Positions 22,801 to 33,198 of a stretch of 39,145 bases of DNA are shown piece after piece. The stretch covers positions 1-39,145 of the forward strand of contig BBXU01000998.1 of NCBI GenBank assembly GCA_001598975.1, given 5' to 3'. The notes under the pieces are model-generated. The model searched no databases. It saw nothing but the letters and a program-made list of their open reading frames with translations, and had not been told where the DNA came from. The DNA comes from Parachlorella kessleri (taxonomy: Eukaryota; Chlorophyta; Trebouxiophyceae; Chlorellales; Chlorellaceae). How positions within the stretch are numbered: the stretch's first letter is position 1; each line of letters begins with the position of its first letter. The position numbers were made by a program, and so were the translations under genes.

Positions 22801-25800
22801 CATTGGAACAACTGACTCACTGTGATCCTGCATGCAGGCAAGCCCCGCCTACCTTTGTTGGGTGCTGCGGCACACCCCCAGGAAGCCCCGCAGCCCCTGC
22901 TTGCCCCCATCAGCAGCAGCTGCCGCAGAATCTCCTGCTGTCGCCGCCTCCGAGCCGGCTGCTGCCGCGGACACAGAGCCAGCCGCCGCTGCGACTCCCG
23001 ACCCTGAGGAAGCCGTCCCCTCAGCCAGGGAGCTGTCTCAGTTGCTGCCGCCCGAGTCAGAGACAGTGGGACACATACTGCCAGATGAGAAACTACAAGG
23101 CACAGGCAATGGGATACTTCTACCACAGGAGGCACGAGAAGAGGAGCCAGGCAGGCAGCAGCAGCAGGTCACGGCGCGCGAGCGCCCTACGGGTCTACAT
23201 GCTGTTGGTCTGCACCCTGCTGAGGAGCAGATGCCGCACGATGGCTGGCCAGTGCCATCCCTGCCAGCACAGCAGCAGGGTCGGGAGTCGTGCAGGCAGC
23301 AGCAAGTAGAGGGGGAAGAGGAGCGAGGGGAGGTACCCGAGCAGCAGCAGCAGCAGCGTGAGCTGGGAGCTATGGAGGGTGACGCTGACAGCCCAGGTGG
23401 GGTGCAGGGGGAGGAGCCACCACTCCGCTGCAGAGTGCCAACTGACTCGCCCCAGCTGCGGGAAGGAGGACAGCAAGATACTGGAAGCCCGTTGCAGCCT
23501 AAGGGCGCCATCCAGAAAGGCCCGCACAAGTGGTATAAGCGTGGGCCCCTGGGGGCAGGCCTCAAGGGCCTAGCTGGCATACCAGCTGCCCTCAGAATGT
23601 TCCAGGCGGCTGCACAAAAGGCCAGCCCACCTGCCCCACCAGCAGCGAAGATGGGCTCAGCAGCTGAAGCACTAGGAGGTGCCGCAGGTGGTGTGACAGG
23701 CGCGGAGGCAGCAACCCGTGTTGGCCTGGTTGTAGCAGCAGACAGCCTTTCGGGCGGTGAAGCGGCGTGCGGTCCAGCAGGGCTTGCGGCCAGCCCTGTG
23801 CTAGCTGCATCCCACGGCTTGCGTCCTGGGTGCCAGGGTCAGGCAGCTGCAAGTGGGGCCTCAGGACGTGTGCCGCATTGCCCCGTTGAGACGCTTCACG
23901 AATCAGTCCAGGCCACCACAATGGCAGGACTTGAGGCAACGGCAGCGCCACAAGTAGCAGTGGCCACAGCAGCAGCAGCAGCAGCACTGCCTGCGGTGGC
24001 GGCATCATCGGTAGCAGCGCCGGCAGTGGGAGGTGGCAGTCCACACTCCCCACACCCTGACTTAGACTCCAGCAGCGCCCTCCCAGGTGCTGGTCCGGGT
24101 GGATCAGGCCTTAAAGTTCCTGCGGTTGATGTGGCAGTGGAGTGTGCACGCCTGGTTGCCCTGGGGGAGGAGATGGAGCCGGCTCAGAAGCGGCTGGCAG
24201 TAGCAGTTGGCAACCCGGCAGCGGCAGCCCTGCATGAGCAACGGTGAGTCATGCTTCACATCATCCTTTCAAGGGCTTGCGACACTCCTAGGGATTGTTG
24301 CCCACAGCTGTGATTTGGAGGACAGATGCCTTGATAGGACTCCTATTGCATTCCTAATTGGGGTGTGATTGTCTCGCTCGGTTTCAAGCTCGTACCAATA
24401 AATGCTCATATAGTGGCCAACCTTGCACCGACACCTGCCCTTGTGCATGCAGATTGGTAGAACTCGCCTTGCAGGCCGTGGGTGTCAGCGCTGCCCTGCA
24501 TGCTGGGTCAGCGCACAGCGTGCTCAGCGCAGCAAGGCGGCAGTATCGGGTGCTGTCCATGAAGATCCATCCGGACAAGTGTGGCCACCCGCTGGCCCCC
24601 AGCGCCTTTGCTGTGCTAAGCCATGCCTTCGGCATCCTGTCGCAGGTGATCTTGTCCCATGTTAGACAGACACCCGCATAAGTTTGTGCTTGTGCCAATC
24701 GCGGGTATCCCTGCTGCACGGCTGGCGCCTTACAGACTGTTTGTCGTGTGGCACAGCTGCTGTAGGTGTGCGCAACACACCTGGCTTACCAGGGCAGTGG
24801 TGAGGTGGTATACTCCTTGTCATCCCTCTTTGCATGCAGGCAGCTGCAGCCGCAACAGCTGCAACACCGCACCATGGACGAGCACATGCAGCGCCGATGG
24901 GGAAGGCCGCAGCCAGCGCCGGCCAAGTAGCAGCTGAAGACTTAGGCCAGTCCGGCCATGCACCACCAGTACCAGCAGCCATGGCATCGGCAGCAACAGC
25001 AACAGCAGCAGCAGATGCAGCAGCGGCTGCCCCTGCGGAAGGTGGATCTTCTGCAGTGGAGACCGCCCGGCACGACCAGGCTCCAGACGGGACTGCAGAA
25101 CCCAAAGCAGGCCAGGAAGGCAGCAACGCCGAGCTGGCAGCGGACAACCCACAAGCTCCAGCCCTCCAGCCTGGTGGTGTTGGCGCCTGTGCTGGCAGTG
25201 GGCCCCTGTCAGCCAAGCTGGCGCCGTTGCCATTGGGAGAGCAGCTGGTCTGGACGCACCAGCGGCGGGTGGTGCAGGCATTTGTCATCCCTCCTCACTT
25301 GTTGCCTGAGCTGCCGCCGCTGGAGGGCATTACCGGCGCCAGTGCTGCTGGCGGGGCCGGCCAGCCAGACCCGCTGCTGTTCGTGCCCCTGGCGGCGCTT
25401 GCTGGCGGCGAAGGCGCGGCTGGAGAGGGCCGTCACTTGTCAAGAAGCCCCATGCTGCCGCGTCTGGCGCTGGCTGTGGTGGGGGTTGGCAGCGGTGGCG
25501 AGGCTGCAGCCGAGGTGGCAGTTTGCACAACACGACATGCAGCCAGTCAGGACGGCGGTCCCTCCTTTGCAGCTGGCTTGGCATCAGGATGCCCTGGAGG
25601 CACTTTAATGACTGGAGATTTGGCAGCGACTCTGGCAGGCAGTTTTGGTGGCCCTGAGGAGTGTTTAACTGGCTGTGGGGACGCCACGGCTCCTGTTTGT
25701 ACTGAGCAGAACTCCGGTGGGGAGAACTTGGGTGAGTGCCAGGGTTCCCAGCAGCAGCAGCAGCACCGGCAGACTCAGCAGGTCGCCATTGAGGCGGAAT

Positions 25801-27492
25801 TCCCAATGCCGGCTGCGGCCGCTCAGCCAACAACAGCTGCAGAGGTGGCAAATGGGACATGCCATGCAGCAGCTGCTGCACCTGGGGCAGCAGTAGCACC
25901 AACAATAGCAGACACAGCCTTGGCAGCACCAGGAGCTGTGGCTGAGGGCGCAGATGATGTGCATGAGGAGGGCGTGGTTCTGGTAACCTGCCGAACTGCC
26001 ATGCAGGGCAGGTAGGCCGTCCTTACCCATCCTCAAGGCTGGTCTAATAGTGATTGACCTTCTTTGATAGCATACTGCCACACTGGCATTGTGTCACACG
26101 GGGCTAAACTACTGTACCTTGTCCTGAAGCTGAGCTACCCATCCAGGATGCACGCTTCACCTCTTGGCATTTCGCAAGCCTGACATGTGGGTGCGTTGCA
26201 GGTTCCCGCTGAATGGCACCTACTTCCAGATGAATGAGGTGTTTGTGGACCAGGCTACGGCAGAGGCACCTGTCAAGGCAAGCCTCAAGCTGGGCTACTC
26301 ACACACCCGAGATATGCCCACTTTCTTTTACTACGCAATTGGTGATCCCTGGAATGCCTGGTGTGTGTGCCTTGTCCACGCACTTAGGTCACAGCAGGGC
26401 AGCCTGCTTCTTCATGTGTTGCAGCTAAACGCCAGCGGGCCAGTTAAGTATGCCACATTCCACGCCACGACAACACGCATTATACTGCCAGGAGCTCCTG
26501 TTTGTGGTGTAGGTGTCAAGACAGCTGCTGGCTGGCTGTGACTGCTGCGCTGTGCACTTTGGGCACAGCATCCACTACATGGCCAAGGGCATGACTCAGC
26601 AGGAGGTGGCCAACATGTTTGGTCACGGCCACGTGTGCTTCAGGGCCTACGACCCGCTGACAGGTGGGTGTTATTGGTATGGGTGGCAGGTAGTATGAAG
26701 ACGGAGTAAGAGGTAAACTGTACTGACTGGTGTTGCCGCGACCTGGTCATGCCCTCATCCGTGCGTGCTAGGCGGTGGAGCAGGCCAGCAAGGTTGACTT
26801 GCTGCAATTTCCAGATGATAAATGCAAATTGAGCACATTGAATCCAGTAGGTTCATATGCAGTCTCGCACACATGGTAACAAGGAGGGAAATCTTCGCTG
26901 CCGTGCAGGTGCTCCCCTGCCGCTCCCAGCCTTCCTGGCCCCCTCTGTGCCCAAGACTGCACCCTCGAACTGGAAGCCCAAGGCAGCCTTGAGGGCCGCT
27001 GAGCGCGCTGCCCGAGCTGCCGCAGCTCAGCATGCCCAGCAGCAGCAGGAGCGCTACCCCTGGCTGCCTGCCTACCCACCAGTGCTTGACCCGCTTCGCC
27101 TTGTGGCCGTGCCATCTGATGCGGAGGCCTTTGCCGCCCCGCCAGCTGTGGTGCCGCATGACGCCTGGCCGTGGCATTCACAGCAGGAGAATGTCGGACT
27201 GCAGCTGGATAGCCTCGTGCTCACACCCGCCAAGCGGCCTGGCCGGCTGTGTGCTGATGGCTCGCCCGACGTCGCGAAGCGGCACAAAGCCGCTACCCCG
27301 AGAGTGAATGGCTCTCCTGGTGCTGGCGCCGTGGATGGGAGTGTGGCAGGGCGGAAGCGAGTACAGGAGTTCCCCATCATTCGACGAGGGGATCGGTGCG
27401 GGTGGTGCCACACCTGCCTCAACCCGCGGCTGAAGAAGGCGTGCTTGACTCGCAGGAAAGAGATGGAGGCCGCAACGGCGGGACATCTCTGA
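16835..27492 (+). CDS. DEMETER/ROS1-like 5-methylcytosine DNA glycosylase with J-domain-like segment and CXXC-type half finger
   Basis: Modelled exons: 16835-17149, 17390-17634, 17824-17905, 18131-18187, 18273-18473, 18704-19525, 19762-19894, 20150-20202, 20467-20600, 20837-20900, 21097-22596, 22838-24243, 24453-24645, 24840-26011, 26202-26277, 26513-26663 and 26909-27492. The total is 7,188 nt, giving 2,395 aa. Domain A: GSIIDSVVGAFLTQ then NVSDFLSSKAF. The glycosylase core has EWLRDVSDDEARDYL, GLGRKS (catalytic Lys about 623), FPVDTNVGR (catalytic Asp about 641) and LYELHYQMITLGK. The 4Fe-4S cluster is CX6CX2CX5C at 705-721. Exon 13 carries a J-domain-like helix-HPD-helix (HPD about 1710-1712). 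Domain B: VIPPHLLPEL, then TCRTAMQGRFPLNGTYFQMN, VHFGHS and HVCFRAYD. The C-terminus has CGWCHTC...KKACL. Plant relatives excise 5-methylcytosine for base-excision repair. Three introns appear to be GC-AG. The exon 1/2 and 4/5 junctions are the least certain. The long Ala/Gln-rich linkers are probably disordered. Confidence 0.93.
18216..18239 (+). repeat. (CAG)8 trinucleotide tract in the DEMETER-like gene
   Basis: Eight perfect CAG units are followed by CAA. Read in the frame of the preceding conserved exon (ending LASRFP) the tract is poly-Ala and hits TAA at 18245. In the frame of the following exon it is poly-Gln. A phase-consistent intron 18188-18272 removes it, so I treat it as intronic, but the donor (CCC then GTTAGA) is weak. 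Confidence 0.6.
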
Positions 27493-28911
27493 CTGGGGGA
27501 TGAGTGCGCAACACCCCCATTGAGCAACTGACACTCTTGGATTTGATGAAGCCATGGAGCTCGGCGCATGGCGATGACGATGCCATAGGCAATACTTAGT
27601 GGGGATTTGCTTCCATATCATAGTCTGAAGTTGCTCAAAGCTTGCAGGCTAGCCTTGAATGTTGCACATCCTTTCCGGGTGAGAAGGGAAATGATTAATG
27701 ATACTTATGCAAAACACTTCTTCCTTCTACACGCCATGGATGCCAAGGGTGTGGAGGTTTTGGGCTGATGCTCAAACTTCTGGACATACAACAGAAGTCA
27801 TGACATAGCCTATACATGCAACAGCTTTGGCGTATCCAAGCATGAGCTGTGGCAAGACATGCAGCACATAGATGCAGGTGGCTCAGACACATGGGAAGTC
27901 CCAGCGCACGCTTTGCAAGCAGCCTGTCTGTGAACTTCACAGCTACCTCCCTCCTATTTGCGCTGACTGCCAACCATAACAGACACTGGCAAATGTGAAG
28001 CTAATAGGAGCTGCTGCGCTGCGCAAGACCAAAACAGGACTTGAGACCATGCTGGCATCCTGGGGAAATCTACCTGACCGCGCTGCGCTTCCTGATATCT
28101 GTGCTGGGGTGGAGTACGGCGCTTTGATATGTATAAGGCATTGCAGCGCAGAATCCCCTACGGTGTCTCAGGGCCGATCCATCCGGACACCCAGGGGCTG
28201 TCTGTGCCCTTGTCCCAGACTCTGTCTAGCACCATGGTGTGCAGGTTCGGGTCTCTGCAGGGAAAGGGGCGTGCTGTGCATGAGGCCAAGCATGCCACTT
28301 GGTACTCACTAGGTGCCTTCGCGTTAGACCCAGGTCAGCCGGTCCTAATTTCCAAACCTTATCCCACCATATACGGCTTAGAGACTCCATGAAGTCCGCA
28401 AGGCATGTCTTGAAGGGGTATAGGCTGTTTGCATGCCCGCTTCCCCATGACTAGTTTGACAAATGCTCTCATGCCAACATCATGCACAGCTGCACTTACT
28501 TGTAAAGGATGCAGTACCCCGGCTCCAAGCTGCTGTAAAGACTACCAAAGTAGTCCTCATAAGCAAGCAAGCTACTGAACCAGTCACACGTCCTGTAGCT
28601 GCAGTAATGAAGGCAAGCACGGCTTTTTAGAAAAGGCTCTGAGAGTACCAGGTCCTCACAGTAGCACTAGCAAAGCACGTATCTTAGGTTTGGGTGAGTT
28701 ATGAAGCTCCAGGCCTTCCTTGGGTGACGCATTGCCTTCACCTCTAGGCCTGTGACTACAAGGCTGGGACCCGGCATGTTGAGAGGCCTGACTGCTCACT
28801 TCTTAGGTGCATGGGCCAAACAATAGCTCCAGGTGTTGCAAGGGGGCCGCGCTTTGCAGGATTCACAGCACTCCTGGGCTGCAACAGAGCAGGTGGGTTG
28901 GGAGTAAGTCC
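27493..28911. other. Intergenic region after the DEMETER-like gene
   Basis: It includes the 3' UTR of the DEMETER-like gene and the 3' flank of the minus-strand PAN-like gene. Open frames on the plus strand around 27995-28392 have no recognisable motif, no convincing splice partners and no upstream context. I saw no RNA gene or repeat. Confidence 0.5.
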
Positions 28912-30004
28912 TCAAAGGGTACACCCAGCTGCAGAGTTGAGCAGCCTATAGAATTGTCGTGTGTATATAATATATAATGTAAAAGTATGAGAGTTATGAT
29001 CATTGCTAAGTTGCAGCCCACCTGTCATTACGCCTCTTACGACGTCCAGGCGCGGCTGAGGAGAAACAACACTATTGTCCTCGATATGGTTGTAAAGGGT
29101 GTTGTTCTCATAGCTGCAGTTCCCTGTTGTCAATGCTCCTGCAGTACGCAATGTCAGGAACAAGGTAACTAACTGCAGACACATAATCAAGCTCTGGTAG
29201 TGCCAGCAAAGTGTCAGTTAAAGTTCACTCTCAGCTTTTTGTCCTTCCTCTATGCCTTTGAACAGGATCATACGCATGACCACAGCATGCCAAGCGCCCC
29301 ACCTGGACTATCTCCACTGGGCAGTGTACACTGAGGGGTGGTGGCGGCCACTACTGCGGCAGCGCCAATGCTTTGGTTGGAAATCCCGCTAGTCCAGTCC
29401 ATTTGGGCCGCCACCAGAAGGCTCAGCCTAGTCTCATTGCCGGGTGAAGAGCTGAGTGTGCATGTGCCCTCCGCCACGTTAGACCCATCACCTCCAGGAC
29501 AGCTGCCGGGGGCAAATACGCAAGCATCTATGACCCAAGTTGACAAGCATGGTGTAGAGATCTGCCAGGGGGATGCAGTTGCGGCACATGGGTTGTTGCT
29601 GCCGTAGGAAAGGACAACTTGCTAGAAGGAATAGGGCACCAGCGGCCAGGCAGAGCCAGGGTCTCCGACAGCTAGGGCACACCTTGGGCCTCCGCAGTAA
29701 GCCCAAACCTCACAGCCATCAACCGTAGTGCAGGTGCTGCAGCAGGCTGTTGGGGAGGTCTGCTTAAGGCTAACCAGTTCCTCTGAAGCTTCAAGGTAGG
29801 TATGTTCCAGGGAAGCAAAGCCAGTGCAGTTCTGCACAAATTGTGGAACGCTGGGGAGGTGAGGGTCCCAAGGAGCAGTTCAAAGTAGAGTCTAGTTCCC
29901 ATACCCAACATGTCCGAACCAACAGTATGGTTCCCTACCTGGCCAGCTGCACTGCCAATGCCAGCTAGGGTGCAGGCTAGCACTGCGACGGTCACGCTTC
30001 GCAT
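28912..30004 (-). CDS. Putative secreted PAN/Apple-like cysteine-containing protein, interrupted by an in-frame TAG
   Basis: Exon 1 (30004-29939) encodes a 22-residue signal-peptide-like start (basic residue, hydrophobic core, GSAAGQ). Exon 2 opens at 29831 with NCTGF and continues with PTACCSTC and GCEVWAYC, a spacing typical of PAN/Apple-like repeats in green algae. The frame meets TAG at 29624-29622, then stays open in the same frame for over 100 codons to 29274, where TGC is followed by a possible donor, GTATGA. A phase-compatible exon from 29172 to the stop at 28912 begins a second, degenerate unit (GNCSYENNTLYNHIEDNSVV) resembling the first but without the double Cys. Either the gene makes a 91-aa secreted protein ending at the TAG, or an unrecognised intron removes the TAG, or this is a decaying gene. 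I recognise no specific function. Confidence 0.45.
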
Positions 30005-31047
30005 TAAGCAAGGGACTTGGTACTCAAGGGAGTTAGGTAAGAGTGAGACAGTCTAAGCGGAGTGAAGGGTCTTGTACGCCTAGCTGACGTCAGCTCTTTC
30101 AGGGCGACGTAACGTGTGACGCTGCCACTTGACACCGCGTCGTCAGGACCACCTGTCCAAGTAATGTTCACCAAGCACCCACTTATTGGTACCAGGCAGC
30201 ACTGTAGGCTCTAGTCAGGCATGATGCATCCTCGGTGCATGCCTTTGGCATCCTCGGTGCTGATCAAGGTAGCGATGCCTTGATAATATGCGCCACACCA
30301 TCTCAAGAAGTGCACCAGATACCGCGCACGACCGTCCTTCTCGGCAGGCAGCTATCTCTGCGCCTTTTGTCATGAAAGACTAATTGCGCCTGCGCTCCCC
30401 ATCGTCAAGACATTTAGCACACCGTAAGCGAGGTGTGTCCTTGCTAATAGCCCTGCAACGCACATTGCAGCCGCTAGGGCGCCTTGCAGACCCCTGAGGC
30501 CCAGAATTGACCTTCACTGACTAGAGAGGGCCAGCCGGGTCCCTGTGCGACATTACTAGGGGCACTGCTGCTGCTGTTGTTCAAGGAACACGATATTGCC
30601 GTTGCTGATTTGGTGAACTGGTGCGCCACACGGCAAAAGTGGGAGCTGGAGCCGCAAAAGCAGTGGTGCAAGTGGCACGCCACCTGCTGAAGGTATAGCT
30701 AAAATTTGCCTGATCGGTAGAACATTATTGTAGGAGTCATCTCAGGCACCAATTGACGGGAAGAAAACGAAATTCGTGAAGTCAAGAATGAAAGGAAACC
30801 ACAGATGTCTGCTCTGCAGGTTTTTGCGATGAATTTCCACTGCCACAGAATCTAGCAGGTGAGGTGTGCAGGCCGCTGCAGGCACAGCAGTCTTGTAGGC
30901 AAGCTGCATGCATTGTACATGCTGTAAGGGCTATGTTGTCGGCAACAGGGAAGTAGCCAGGCAGCAGCTGACAAGGCAACTTCGGTATGTTCGATGACAG
31001 CAAAGGGTTGTACCCATGTCACACATCATGCACGAACCGTTCACATC
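30005..31047. other. Intergenic region, presumed promoter of the PAN-like gene
   Basis: No conserved coding sequence was seen. A short direct repeat, CATCCTCGGTGC, occurs near 30228 and 30250. The rest contains only short open frames without recognisable motifs. The 3' UTR of the nuclease-like gene must lie at the right end. Confidence 0.5.
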
Positions 31048-32532
31048 TCAAGGCTTATGTCCTGCCAGGCTCATCCCCCCTGCGCTCCGCTCCGGCCCCC
31101 TTGCGCCTCTCACCCTTGCACGGACCTCCGCCACCGCATCTCTCAAACTCGGCAAGACCTGCTGCTCCCACAGACTGTCATCCCTGTCCACCCAGTGCAC
31201 CAGCACATCCATGCTGCCCCCCGGCCCTGTGAAGCACTCAGCCAGGGCTGCCCTGTCTGCACCCAGCAGCCGGATGTAGGCTTCAACTTGCACCCGCTCG
31301 TGCCGGCGGACCCGAGCAAACAGCCGCCGCACCCTGTAGCAGGGTCACAGGCAGACCTTGTTGGCGTGGGCGCCTGGAAGCCAGGCGGGAAAGTGCAATC
31401 GGCCGCAATAGGCAGCCAAGAGCAGCTTACCTCTTTGTAGGACGGTTTAATGGCGGTGGCTCCTCTGATGGCTCCCCAATCTTCCAATGGCATGTCCACT
31501 CTCACACGTACCGCAATGCGGTGCTTGCTATTACTCTCACAGAATGGCAGTCACCTGAAGGTCCACCCTGTCATGTCTAAGCCAGTGGGTGCACACTTGC
31601 CTGTTCTTGATCTCCACCACCACGAGGCCGCCCTCATCACTCTCCACCTTGCCGTCGATTCTCCCGCTGAGCACCCAGGCATGCTGCTGGCCCTCATCCA
31701 CCAGAGCTCCGTACACTCTAGAATCTCGCTGCAGGTCTGGCAGCCCACCCTGGCCACGGAGCAGCTCAAAGACGGGGTCCTCCCTGGCCTGGCCAAAGGA
31801 TCGAAAGATGCGGGACTTGATGCAGCGGCGCACCTCGCGCGGATCCGCAAGGCTGCCTGGGCTCTCCACTTCCGCTCCCACGGCTGCTTTTGCTGCTGGT
31901 GCTGCTGCATCGCCTGTCTGTCCCAGGGCAGGCTTGAGGGCAGCAGTGCAAGGACCGCCACAGATGGACTCCGCAAGCTGTAGGGCTGCCAGAGACTCCT
32001 GTGCTGGTGCGCTGCCAGCACAGGCTGCAGCTGCCAGGCGTTCCACTCTCATAAGCTGAGCCCCCTCAGCACTGCGCCTGAAGCTGGTGGGGTGAACCCG
32101 CCTCCAAAGCCGCAGTATGGTTTCCTCCCTGGACTGCCGCGGGTGCAAACCGGCCAGAGCTGCCACTTCCGAGGCATGTACCGATACCTGGAGCGCCTGG
32201 TACCGACGCTGCTGCTCATGCTGCCCCGCCTGTCTTGGACACCAGCACGATGGGGCTTGCTGCATAACACCTGCTTGGGGAGTGGTATTCACCGATTCCT
32301 TGTGAAGGTGAGGTGCCGTGTGTAGCCGCTGCTGGCCGTTCTGCTTGTCCATGTGCAGTTCGCGAAGAGCTCGCCGTCGCAGGGCTGCCTTCCTGTTGCG
32401 CTCAGCCGCCTCCCGCTGCTGTGGCGTTATGGTTGCCATGTAGGCTTCAATGCACGGCCCTCCATTGCTGTTACCAGGCTGGGTTGAGGGCATGCTATTT
32501 CTGTTTTGCTGTTGAGTGTGGGCTGTTCCCAT
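31048..32532 (-). CDS. PD-(D/E)XK nuclease-like protein (YqaJ / lambda-exonuclease-like)
   Basis: Two exons, 32532-31601 and 31333-31048, total 1,218 nt and give 405 aa. After a low-complexity N-terminus, residues 117-147 read VSVHASEVAALAGLHPRQSR then W and VHP, a pattern seen at the start of YqaJ-like exonuclease domains. The catalytic core follows: SGRIDG (Asp about 293) and VVVEIKN (Glu about 307, Lys about 309), the D...ExK of the PD-(D/E)XK fold. Exon 2 continues with RRLFARVRRHERVQVEAYIRLL, which matches the helix after the ExK strand, and then VHWVDRDDSLWEQQVLPSL. The intron donor is best read as CAG then GCAAGT; this joins EIKNR directly to VRRLF and skips an open 265-nt stretch. Such enzymes degrade or resect DNA; substrate and cell compartment are unknown. 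It could derive from a virus or organelle. Confidence 0.75.
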
Positions 32533-33198
32533 GGCAGGTTGAGGTGTGCCAGACGCGCCAGGGGTCCCTCAAGGCAGCAAGCCCTGCAACACAACGGGAA
32601 TATATTGCCTGAGGTGTGAGGTCTGGCCTGCCAACATACATGGCAACACAGACGCTCATCCACAGCCAGTTGAGGGTAAGGAACGGACACCGGGCACAGT
32701 CAACACCTTGAGTGTTCTGCCTCAGACCTGGCCGCCTCACCTTCTGAGGAGAACTGCAGCGCTCACCGTGGCCTCAACGGGAGTGGCAGCTGCATGTCCA
32801 CATGCCCCTAAGAGGAGTTGTTTTCACGCCTGCCTCACTAGCATGGTGTCACCACCTCTAAGACTCTATTGTCAAGTTCTGAATTCCAGGGAGGGCTTCA
32901 AACTTTGTGTTTGGATCAGCCTTTTGGAGGGTCACGGACGACATCTTTGCCATCGATCAACTGCAGGGATCAAAACGTCGTGCTGCGGTTCCCAGCAGGA
33001 GCCATGTCATCATAAGCTATGGTCGTGCATTTCACACTTGACACACAATTTCCAGAGTTTGATAGGAATACGAGGGATACTGTAGGCTAGATCGAGTTTG
33101 CATGGAGGGGGTGGGCGAAACCCCGTTTCTGTCAAGCTTCTCTACCGTGCTGCGCCCGCCGCCCCCCTAGCCGTAGGTAGCCAAACATACAAGAACGG
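32533..33198. promoter_or_regulatory. Divergent intergenic region between the nuclease-like and ZnT9-like genes
   Basis: The two inferred start codons lie at 32532 (minus strand) and 33199 (plus strand), so this 666-bp stretch should hold both promoters. No core promoter element was identified with confidence. A plus-strand open frame spans much of it but its translation shows no recognisable domain. Confidence 0.5.

Noticed and set aside
28129..28392. 87-codon plus-strand open frame
   Set aside because: No recognisable motif, no splice signals placing it in a gene and no neighbours transcribed with it.
32546..33085. 179-codon plus-strand open frame between the nuclease-like and ZnT9-like genes
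   Set aside because: No domain is recognisable and it spans a region expected to hold two promoters. GC-leaning DNA yields chance frames of this length.
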